Part shown: piece after piece, positions 1-5,255 of the stretch | Position numbering within the stretch: the stretch's first letter is position 1 | Layout: every line of letters starts with the position of its first letter | Assembly (NCBI GenBank): GCA_039208045.1 | Contig: JBCCRH010000287.1 | Location: forward strand, 1-8,179 | DNA from: JBCCRH01 sp039208045 | GTDB lineage: Bacteria; Bacteroidota; Bacteroidia; Chitinophagales; Saprospiraceae | Reading direction: 5' to 3' | Length of the DNA: 8,179 nt | The notes under the pieces: generated by a model | The model's database searches: none | Seen by the model: the letters and a program-made list of their open reading frames with translations, nothing else | Told to the model about the DNA's origin: nothing | Made by a program: the position numbers and the translations under genes

Positions 1-4
1 CCTA

Positions 5-25
5 CAGCGGATTGCAAATCCGCTG
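5..25. repeat. short perfect inverted repeat (REP-like hairpin)
   Basis: Two 9-base arms, CAGCGGATT (5-13) and AATCCGCTG (17-25), are exact reverse complements around a 3-base GCA loop. A T-run (40-45) follows 14 bases later, too far away for a classic intrinsic terminator. The element lies at the window edge, so what precedes it is unknown. It may be an intergenic REP-like palindrome or the terminator of an upstream gene. The symmetry is seen directly; the role is inference. Confidence 0.55.
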
Positions 26-76
26 GGCGCGTGCTAGGCTTTTTTAGGTGATGCTAGAGCATATATCAACATTTTA

Positions 77-108
77 CTTGCAATTAGTTAGTGCAACAAC
101 TATTTTTG
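77..108 (+). promoter_or_regulatory. Bacteroidota-type promoter of the marR-hppD operon
   Basis: CTTG at 77-80 and TATTTTTG at 101-108 fit the Bacteroidota sigma-A pattern (-33 TTG/TTTG, 17-23 nt, -7 TAnnTTTG), with a spacing of 20 nt. Transcription would start near 115, leaving only about 9 nt of leader before the ATG at 124. It is the only strong match to this pattern that I found in the window. The match is seen in the sequence; promoter activity is inferred. Confidence 0.55.
82..105. promoter_or_regulatory. candidate MarR operator inside the promoter
   Basis: An imperfect palindrome centred between 93 and 94 reads AATAGTT..TGCA..AACTATT, symmetrical except for two 2-base gaps (90-91 and 96-97). 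It fills the space between the -33 and -7 elements and overlaps the start of the -7 box, so a bound dimer would block RNA polymerase. Its length and dyad symmetry are typical of MarR-family sites, and the first gene downstream encodes a MarR protein, so negative autoregulation of the operon is likely. The binding itself is inferred. Confidence 0.5.
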
Positions 109-123
109 TGCTAAATAATTGAC

Positions 124-573
124 ATGAGCCAAACTGACATACCCATCGCCACTACCCTCTTGCCAGGTGTGGTACTAGAGCGCACGGCAAAACGCATGAA
201 GCAGTACTTCCAAAAGCAACTGCAACTAGCACAAGCTGACATTACCATCGATCAGTGGGTGGTGCTACAGGAGCTACAGCACAAAGACGGCCATAGCCAG
301 CTGGATTTAGCGAAAGCGACCTTCAAGGATGCGCCTACCATTACGCGCATTATTGACTTATTGTGTAAAAAAGACTTGACAGAGCGGATTACTGACCCTA
401 CTGATAGAAGACGCTTCCAGATCAAACTGACAGCTGTTGGCCGAGCTAAAATTGAAGAAGTGCAGCCCATTATTAAGGGAGCGCGGGGTGTGGCCTGGGA
501 AGGGATACCTACGGAAGAAATCGACCAAATGATACATACCCTAAATAGACTTTTTGACAACCTATCTAAATAA
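124..573 (+). CDS. MarR family transcriptional regulator
   Basis: This 149-residue protein has the size and layout of the MarR family, which act as dimeric winged-helix repressors that usually respond to small aromatic or phenolic ligands. Residues about 15-50 form the first helices. Residues 57-83 look like the helix-turn-helix, with a recognition helix around APTITRIIDLLCKKDL. Residues 91-103 carry the family's beta-wing signature DPTDRRRFQIKLT. The C-terminal helices (about 107-148) would complete the dimer interface. It has a single cysteine (Cys81). It is the first gene of the operon, ending 12 nt before hppD, and a promoter with an embedded palindrome lies just upstream. I infer that it represses itself and the downstream genes and senses an aromatic acid such as hydroxyphenylpyruvate or homogentisate. 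The family call is firm; ligand and regulon are not shown. Confidence 0.92.
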   Translation: MSQTDIPIATTLLPGVVLERTAKRMKQYFQKQLQLAQADITIDQWVVLQELQHKDGHSQLDLAKATFKDAPTITRIIDLLCKKDLTERITDPTDRRRFQIKLTAVGRAKIEEVQPIIKGARGVAWEGIPTEEIDQMIHTLNRLFDNLSK

Positions 574-585
574 TCACCACCTATT

Positions 586-1710
586 ATGGATATACTCCCC
601 TCTACAGCTGAACACGTGCAGCAAGATGATTTTCCAATTAACGGCACTGACCATATCGAATTCTATGTTGGTAATGCCAAGCAGGCAGCCTACTATTACC
701 AGTCGGCATTTGGCTTTCGCCTAATAGCTTATCGAGGCCCTGAGACAGGAGCGCGCGAAACCGTCTCGTATGTGCTACAGCAAGGCAAAATTCGGTTTGT
801 GCTCACTTCTGCGCTACATCCAGATCATCCTATTGCTCAGCATGTCGCGCTACATGGAGACGGTGTAAAAGTGCTAGCACTTTGGGTAGATGATGTTGAA
901 AAAGCATACGCCGATGCCATAACTAATGGTGCCCGTTCAGCCTTTTTACCCAAAACGCTGGAAGACACCGCTGGAAAGATAAAACTGGCAGCTATCCACA
1001 CCTACGGTGAAACCATCCACACTTTTGTAGAACGCAAAGACTATACGGGAGCCTTCCTGCCCAGCTTCGAAGCGCGCACCAGTCAAATGGACATCCAACC
1101 CATTGGACTAAAATATGTCGACCACTGCGTAGGAAATGTAGAGCTGGGCAAGATGAACCATTGGGTAGAATTTTACCAAAAAGTAATGGGCTTTAAACTA
1201 CTCGTCACTTTTGATGATAATGATATATCGACTGATTATACAGCGCTGATGAGCAAGGTGGTCGCTAACGGAAATGGCTACATCAAATTCCCCATCAACG
1301 AACCGGCCAAAGGCAAGAAGAAATCTCAAATTGAGGAATACCTGGACTTTTACAGAGGAGCTGGGGTGCAGCATATCGCTATTGCTACAGATGATATTGT
1401 ACATACGGTGGGGGAGCTGCGCAAGCGTGGCGTTGATTTTTTGTACGTACCAGATACCTATTATGATACGGTGCTGGAGCGGGTCGGTACCATCAAGGAA
1501 GACATCGAGGCCCTGAAGGCTTTGAATATCCTAGTTGATCGCGATGAGGAGGGCTATTTGCTTCAGATTTTTACCAAGCCCGTACAAGATCGACCTACGG
1601 TCTTTTACGAAATCATTCAGCGAGAGGGAGCGCAGTCATTTGGTAAAGGCAACTTCAAGGCACTATTTGAAGCTATTGAACGCGAACAAGCCTTGCGGGG
1701 GACGCTTTAG
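586..1710 (+). CDS. hppD: 4-hydroxyphenylpyruvate dioxygenase
   Basis: HPPD is a non-haem Fe(II) enzyme that converts 4-hydroxyphenylpyruvate and O2 into homogentisate and CO2 in tyrosine catabolism. The 374 residues match the usual bacterial length of about 350-380, with two vicinal-oxygen-chelate domains (about 20-155 and 175-345). The predicted iron ligands are all present: His180 (in YVDHCVGN), His263 (in GAGVQHIA) and Glu342 (in TVFYEIIQR). Other hallmarks are KFPINEP (234-240), QIFTKPVQDRP (327-337) and the C-terminal lid SFGKGNFKALFEAIEREQ (351-368). The paralogue hydroxymandelate synthase uses the same fold, but HPPD-type residues occur here, notably the Pro of KFPINEP, so HPPD is strongly preferred. 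The gene sits 12 nt after marR and 45 nt before an alpha-hydroxy-acid oxidase, in an apparent operon. No homogentisate dioxygenase gene is visible nearby, so the fate of homogentisate (ring cleavage elsewhere, or pyomelanin) is open. Cytoplasmic. Confidence 0.96.
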   Translation: MDILPSTAEHVQQDDFPINGTDHIEFYVGNAKQAAYYYQSAFGFRLIAYRGPETGARETVSYVLQQGKIRFVLTSALHPDHPIAQHVALHGDGVKVLALWVDDVEKAYADAITNGARSAFLPKTLEDTAGKIKLAAIHTYGETIHTFVERKDYTGAFLPSFEARTSQMDIQPIGLKYVDHCVGNVELGKMNHWVEFYQKVMGFKLLVTFDDNDISTDYTALMSKVVANGNGYIKFPINEPAKGKKKSQIEEYLDFYRGAGVQHIAIATDDIVHTVGELRKRGVDFLYVPDTYYDTVLERVGTIKEDIEALKALNILVDRDEEGYLLQIFTKPVQDRPTVFYEIIQREGAQSFGKGNFKALFEAIEREQALRGTL

Positions 1711-1755
1711 GTTTGTATTTTGCCGAAAAGGCGAACAAAAAGCGAGCCCTCACCT

Positions 1756-3039
1756 ATGAAAAAACCAACTTCCTTATCGGCTATTGAACGCCAAAGATCC
1801 ATCTTCACCAAGGGAATGGCCGGTATTCTTCCAAAAGTACCTGCTGAGCCTACACAGCTTGCGCTAAAAGCGAAAGACTATATGTCAAAACAAGCATATG
1901 CTTACATTGCTGGTGGGGCAGGTCTAGAAGAAACAGTAGCAACCAATCGTTCGGACTTTCGTCAATGGCAAATCGTACCCCGCATGCTCAATAATGTAGC
2001 GGATTGCGATCTGTCGGTGGAAATTTTGGGGCAACGCTTTTCTTCTCCTCTCTTGCTATCTCCTGTAGGGGTGCTGGAAATGGTACATCGCTCAGCAGAC
2101 AAAGCAGTGGCGCGTGCTTGCCATGCCACCAATATTCCATTTATCGTCTCTAATCAGGCTTCTACTTCTATGGAGGCTATTGCTAAAGAAATGGGCGACA
2201 GCCCACGCTGGTTTCAGCTGTATTGGAGTAGCTCTAATGATCTAGTGGCGAGCTTGGTGCAGCGGGCAGAAGCGAATGGCTACACGGCTATTGTGGTCAC
2301 TCTGGATACCACCATGCTGGGCTGGCGTATCCGCGATTTGGACCTAGCTTACTTACCCTTTTTGCGAGGCAAAGGGATTGCACAGTACACTAGCGATCCT
2401 GTCTTTCAAAAGCTAGTAGATGCCTATCAGGATGATGGCAATAGTCCTTCGGCGAGCATTCGGCCGCAGACCTTTTTATCGTTATTCGAGCTTTGGTCGA
2501 ATTACCCAGGTGGATTTTGGCGAAACATTGGCTCGTCGCGTCCTCTAAAGGCAGTGCGTACTTTTATTAGTATGTATACCAATCCGGCCCTCAATTGGGA
2601 AGACTTAGCCTTTTTGCGAGAACATACTAAGCTGCCTATTATCCTAAAGGGAATTCTGCATGAGGACGATGCCCACCGAGCGATAGATTATGGTGTAGAT
2701 GGAATTATTGTATCCAATCATGGGGGCCGCCAAGTTGATGGAGCTACCTCCACGATCCAAGCCCTCCCTAGGATTGTAGAGACAGTGAAGGGCCAATTGC
2801 CTATTATATTGGATAGTGGCGTGCGTAGTGGAAGCGATATGTTTAAGGCGCTAGCACTAGGTGCAAAAGCAGTTTGCATCGGTCGTCCCTATGCCTACGG
2901 ATTAGCTATTGATGGGCAGCGTGGTGTAGAGACGGTTCTCCGCAATTATGTGGCTGATTTTGAATTGACGATGCGCCTATCGGGCGTAAAACAAGCAAGT
3001 GCCATCCATCGCTCTATGCTAAAAGCAGTAAATAAGTAA
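1756..3039 (+). CDS. FMN-dependent alpha-hydroxy-acid oxidase (lactate 2-monooxygenase-like)
   Basis: The 427-residue protein belongs to the FMN-dependent alpha-hydroxy-acid dehydrogenase family (TIM barrel), which oxidises L-2-hydroxy acids to 2-oxo acids. Expected active-site residues are present: Tyr50 (AYIAGGAG), Tyr156 (FQLYW), Lys298 (ILKGI), and His322 and Arg325 (SNHGGRQVDG). The FMN-phosphate site is DSGVRSG (353-359) with IGRP (375-378). The long insertion with RDLDLAYLPFLRGKGIAQY (193-211) and the overall length resemble lactate 2-monooxygenase-type members rather than glycolate oxidase. I chose the ATG at 1756. A TTG at 1720 would add 12 basic residues (MPKRRTKSEPSP) with no family counterpart that I recognise. 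The gene is third in the marR-hppD operon and followed after 3 nt by a small gene. Because of that context 4-hydroxyphenyllactate or phenyllactate is a plausible substrate feeding HppD, but lactate cannot be excluded. No signal peptide is seen. Confidence 0.9.
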   Translation: MKKPTSLSAIERQRSIFTKGMAGILPKVPAEPTQLALKAKDYMSKQAYAYIAGGAGLEETVATNRSDFRQWQIVPRMLNNVADCDLSVEILGQRFSSPLLLSPVGVLEMVHRSADKAVARACHATNIPFIVSNQASTSMEAIAKEMGDSPRWFQLYWSSSNDLVASLVQRAEANGYTAIVVTLDTTMLGWRIRDLDLAYLPFLRGKGIAQYTSDPVFQKLVDAYQDDGNSPSASIRPQTFLSLFELWSNYPGGFWRNIGSSRPLKAVRTFISMYTNPALNWEDLAFLREHTKLPIILKGILHEDDAHRAIDYGVDGIIVSNHGGRQVDGATSTIQALPRIVETVKGQLPIILDSGVRSGSDMFKALALGAKAVCIGRPYAYGLAIDGQRGVETVLRNYVADFELTMRLSGVKQASAIHRSMLKAVNK

Positions 3040-3042
3040 TAC

Positions 3043-3381
3043 ATGCAAGACGACCAACTCCACAGTACAGCAGCTATGATCGTGAGAGATTTTGAAATCG
3101 AGTCCGCTACTGATCAGACGTATACCGAAGAACAACTATTCGACCTCTTGGCCGATCAGATTGCCTATATGATCGAATACCGTTTGGAGTTTTTGCTCAG
3201 TTTGATGTACCGCCTTGATATTTCTGAAAAGAAAGTAAATGCAGCGCTATCGCCCTATGCGGAAGAACCCGCTAATGTAGGTTTGGCAAAGCTTGTATTG
3301 GAGCGACAAAAGCAACGGGCATTTACCAAGAAATTTTACAAACAAGAAGATTTGGGCGAGCACGAGGATTTGGCGTTTTGA
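3043..3381 (+). CDS. small conserved Bacteroidota protein, unknown function
   Basis: This 112-residue acidic protein has no signal peptide and no membrane segment, so it is probably cytoplasmic. It looks largely helical: residues about 26-55 (TEEQLFDLLADQIAYMIEYRLEFLLSLMYRLD, in part) form one or two amphipathic helices, and a second helical block lies at about 59-100, with a basic end (ERQKQRAFTKKFYKQ). The pattern of a hydrophobic helical core with 'LYRLD/MYRLD...' followed by 'A..LAKLVLERQ' reminds me of short uncharacterised proteins that recur in Bacteroidota, but I cannot assign a named family. Its start is only 3 nt after the stop of the alpha-hydroxy-acid oxidase, so it is very likely translated from the same operon. 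The gene is real on grounds of position and composition; function unknown. Confidence 0.8.
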   Translation: MQDDQLHSTAAMIVRDFEIESATDQTYTEEQLFDLLADQIAYMIEYRLEFLLSLMYRLDISEKKVNAALSPYAEEPANVGLAKLVLERQKQRAFTKKFYKQEDLGEHEDLAF

Positions 3382-3450
3382 CTCGCTCCGTTGCCTTCGG
3401 CTGCGCTACGTTGACTGAGCGCAGCCGAAGTCAACGTAGCGAAGGCGAGT
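3381..3450. repeat. compound inverted-repeat element between convergent genes
   Basis: Two perfect inverted repeats interleave here. Arm A, CTTCGGCTGCGCT (3395-3407), pairs with A' (3418-3430). Arm B, GCTACGTTGAC (3405-3415), pairs with B' (3430-3440). The order A-B-A'-B' means they form either two mutually exclusive hairpins or a pseudoknot. Outer pairs are ACTCGC (3381-3386) with GCGAGT (3445-3450) and GCCTTCG (3393-3399) with CGAAGGC (3440-3446). No T-run follows on either strand. On the minus strand the B hairpin has the loop TTCGGCTGCGCTCA, the same core as the elements at 5137 and 5230. It begins at the A of the upstream gene's TGA stop. Probable role: shared 3'-end structure or REP-like repeat (inference). 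Confidence 0.75.
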
Positions 3451-3455
3451 TGGAT

Positions 3456-4010
3456 TTACTGCTTATTGAAGAAAAAGCTTTTTTCCTTGGTGCAAAAAGC
3501 AGCATTGTTCACTTTTAGTTCATGCTCTAATACTAATTCGTCTAGTTGCAAGTGCTTGATGGTAGCCTCAGAGATATTTCCATTATTAGCCTCCATAATA
3601 ATAGAGCTGCCATTAGCAGAAATACTCCACTGCCCCTGCTCTTTGATCGCTACATCTTTGTTGCCCACAATTTTTGTGTAGTGCCCACTTTGGTGGAAGT
3701 TGTACGTCAAAAAAGCACCAGGAATGACCCCTGCCTCGTCTACTTCAAAAGGATAGACCGTATTTTCCCAATTTCCAACGATTCCGTTGTGTAGCTTTTT
3801 GATGGCTGCAGCTTTCTTGGCTTTTTCAGGGCCATTATTGTTAGCTGCTTTCACAGCAAAATTGGGTTGGTCGCAGCAAGCATCGCTGCTCGCAGTTGCT
3901 TCTACTTGTACTTCAACAAGTGTCGCTTCTTCGATTGATTGGGTCAGTTGCATGGCGTTCATGTTTAGCACAAGCAACAAATTCATCAGAGTGATTGTGA
4001 TGTGTTTCAT
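3456..4010 (-). CDS. secreted lipocalin-like domain protein
   Basis: The 184-residue product starts with a likely Sec signal peptide (MKHITITLMNLLLVLNMNAM, cut near residue 20), followed by a low-complexity, Ala/Glu/Asn-rich linker with an adjacent cysteine pair (Cys45-Cys46, in DACCDQ). From about residue 74 it has the pattern of Bacteroidota lipocalin-like domains: GIVGNWENTV at the domain start, then a beta-rich stretch with TYNFHQSGHYTKIVGN, a GQWSIS strand and a final DELVLEHEL strand. Such domains form small beta-barrels or half-barrels of unknown ligand. There is no lipobox, since the cysteines are too far from the signal peptide. The gene is transcribed toward the hppD operon and ends 75 nt from its last stop, with the compound repeat between. 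Upstream lies the long gap before divergent recO. Domain assignment is by motif pattern only; secretion is fairly sure. Confidence 0.75.
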   Translation of the reverse strand: MKHITITLMNLLLVLNMNAMQLTQSIEEATLVEVQVEATASSDACCDQPNFAVKAANNNGPEKAKKAAAIKKLHNGIVGNWENTVYPFEVDEAGVIPGAFLTYNFHQSGHYTKIVGNKDVAIKEQGQWSISANGSSIIMEANNGNISEATIKHLQLDELVLEHELKVNNAAFCTKEKSFFFNKQ

Positions 4011-4412
4011 GATATAAAAAATTTCAGTCGGGTGAATACTCTAATTTTGCTCAGAATTATGTTTGGTTTTTAATGCTTTTACTGAGCCTTGCCAGAATAT
4101 ATGTGCAAGTAAACAACAGTTATTGGTTTTTGGTGCACTGTTTGGGTTAAATTAAATGTTAAAATTTTATACTGTTTTTGCGGTGATTTCTTTACAAATT
4201 GTTTATTTAAGTCGGTGTAATACTTGAAAGACAGAATTTTTTCCTGAAGGTGGCTTCTGCTGCCTATTTTTCGATAAGCAGCCTTATTTTAGGGATGAAT
4301 AAGGTTTTGCAACCGTTGAATACTCTTTTGGTGTTGAAGTATACGTAATTACTAGTTCGGCAGTTTTCAGTAGGACGAGCGCAAACCAAATTTTGTTACA
4401 AAAAGAGGGGAA
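4011..4412. other. 402-nt AT-rich intergenic region between divergent genes
   Basis: This stretch separates the lipocalin-like gene (- strand) from recO (+ strand) and should hold both promoters, but I find no clear TAnnTTTG box for either. It contains two adjacent hairpins (4259-4282 and 4282-4304) and one marginal 23-codon ORF with a hydrophobic product (4156-4227, +). No RNA family that I recognise is visible. The purine stretch AGAGGGG (4404-4410) ends two bases before the recO ATG and may act as a weak ribosome binding site. Confidence 0.5.
4259..4308 (+). other. tandem hairpins upstream of recO, second terminator-like
   Basis: Hairpin 1 pairs GCTGC (4259-4263) with GCAGC (4278-4282) and TAT with ATA inside, with one C/A mismatch. 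Hairpin 2 pairs CCTTATT (4282-4288) with AATAAGG (4298-4304) perfectly and is followed by TTTT (4305-4308), so it resembles a weak intrinsic terminator on the + strand. The two share base 4282 and may be mutually exclusive at the boundary. They could end a short upstream transcript or shape a recO leader; the stems are A/T-rich, so chance symmetry is possible. Confidence 0.35.
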
Positions 4413-5141
4413 ATGATTATAAAAACGCGAGGGATTGTCTTTAAATCAATCAAATATTCGGAAACCAGTTTGATCGTTGACATCTACACTGAAGCAAAAG
4501 GTTTGCGCAAGTATATCGTCAGTGGGGTGCGCAGCAAAAAGGCAAAGATTAAGCCTAGTTTACTCCAAGTGATGTCTTTGGTAGAAATGGTTGCTTTCGA
4601 CCGGGAGGATCGCGATCTCAATCGCATCAAAGAGTTACGCCCTACTTATATTTATCAGCAAGTTCCATTTGACTTACGCCGTGGCGCCGTTGGCCTATTC
4701 ATGGCAGAAGTGGCCCGAAAAACCATTCGCGAAAGCGAAGAAAACCCTAGACTCTTTCAATTTCTCTTCGATACCTTCACGCATCTCGATCGCACTAACA
4801 CTCCTGTTTCCAACTTACACCTTTCCTTTCTATTAGACCTTAGTATGTACTTAGGCTTCATGCCAGGCGGCTTCTGCACCCCTGAGCACCCTATCTTTGA
4901 CCTTCAAGAAGGTATATTTGTATCCGAATCGCCCACCCAACCGCATGTACTGAGTGATACGGCCAGCCAACTATTAAGTCAATTACTACAAACTTCTGTG
5001 GAAGATTGCCACAATGTAGCCATGCAACGCCGGGAGCGGCAATTGCTGGTCAGGCACCTATTAGATTACTATCGATTGCACTTAGAAAATTTTCCTGAAA
5101 TCAATGCCCATCGAGTGCTACAGGAAGTCTTGGAGGGGTAG
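4413..5141 (+). CDS. recO: DNA repair protein RecO
   Basis: RecO acts in the RecFOR recombination-repair pathway. It binds DNA and SSB, anneals complementary strands and, with RecR, loads RecA on SSB-coated single strands. The 242 residues fit the family length. Residues 1-80 form the N-terminal OB fold with the typical opening MIIKTRGIVFKSIKYSETS and the basic turn SGVRSKKAKIKPSLLQ. From about 85 the protein is helical, with FDLRRGAVGLFMAEVARKT, then LDLSMYLGFMPGG, then a C-terminal helical segment. A four-cysteine zinc site, found in some RecO proteins, is absent: only Cys155 and Cys199 occur. The ATG is preceded by a purine-rich AGAGGGG. The TAG stop is embedded in the left arm of a hairpin (5137-5163). 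The gene faces the LysM gene convergently. Cytoplasmic; the identity is secure. Confidence 0.93.
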   Translation: MIIKTRGIVFKSIKYSETSLIVDIYTEAKGLRKYIVSGVRSKKAKIKPSLLQVMSLVEMVAFDREDRDLNRIKELRPTYIYQQVPFDLRRGAVGLFMAEVARKTIRESEENPRLFQFLFDTFTHLDRTNTPVSNLHLSFLLDLSMYLGFMPGGFCTPEHPIFDLQEGIFVSESPTQPHVLSDTASQLLSQLLQTSVEDCHNVAMQRRERQLLVRHLLDYYRLHLENFPEINAHRVLQEVLEG

Positions 5142-5163
5142 CCTCGGCTATCGCTCGGCTACC
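5137..5163 (+). repeat. conserved-core hairpin at the recO stop codon
   Basis: GGTAGCC (5137-5143) pairs perfectly with GGCTACC (5157-5163) around the 13-base loop TCGGCTATCGCTC. The recO TAG stop (5139-5141) lies in the left arm. The 8-mer CTCGGCTA is also directly repeated (5143-5150 and 5154-5161). The loop matches those of the minus-strand elements at 5230-5255 and 3405-3440, whereas the arms differ but keep their pairing. No T-run follows, so this is not a classic intrinsic terminator. Confidence 0.7.
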
Positions 5164-5172
5164 GGAGAGCTT

Positions 5173-5215
5173 AAAACAAAACGGCCCATTCTGCTTCAAG
5201 AAGCACAATGAACCG
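5173..5215 (-). terminator. intrinsic terminator of the LysM gene
   Basis: A long dyad runs from CGG (5182-5184) to CCG (5213-5215), with CATT/AATG and TGCTTC/GAAGCA arms inside. On the minus strand it is followed directly by TTTTGTTTT (5173-5181). In the minus-strand RNA the two positions that look unpaired on the + strand (c/a) become U-G wobbles, so the stem is continuous there except for one G/G mismatch. Together with the U-tract this points to termination of the minus-strand LysM transcript, about 35 nt past its stop codon. Confidence 0.75.
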
Positions 5216-5229
5216 CCTTATTATTGCCA

Positions 5230-5255
5230 GCTAGTCGAGCGTAGTCGAGACTAGC
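5230..5255 (-). repeat. conserved-core hairpin at the LysM gene stop codon
   Basis: GCTAGTC (5230-5236) and GACTAGC (5249-5255) are perfect reverse complements. The minus-strand loop is TCGACTACGCTC. The LysM stop codon (TAG on the minus strand, 5251-5253) lies in the stem. The element mirrors the one at the recO stop, so recO and the LysM gene end in inverted copies of the same element with the terminator between them. Confidence 0.7.

Noticed and set aside
252..647. 131-codon minus-strand ORF over marR and the start of hppD
   Set aside because: It lies antisense to a well-supported marR, its product has no family pattern, and it is Ser/Cys-rich as expected of a shadow frame.
586..1710. Hydroxymandelate synthase instead of HPPD
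   Set aside because: The neighbouring alpha-hydroxy-acid oxidase made this attractive, but the KFPINEP and QIFTKPVQDRP segments and the GNFKALFEAIE tail are HPPD-type; the synthase has different residues at those positions.
1720..1755. TTG start extending the oxidase by 12 residues
   Set aside because: The extension (basic, low complexity) has no family equivalent that I recognise, and an ATG at 1756 gives the expected N-terminus. It cannot be fully excluded.
3466..4017. Three + strand ORFs antisense to the lipocalin-like gene
   Set aside because: They overlap each other and the minus-strand gene, which has a signal peptide and domain pattern; the + frames show neither promoter nor recognisable domain.
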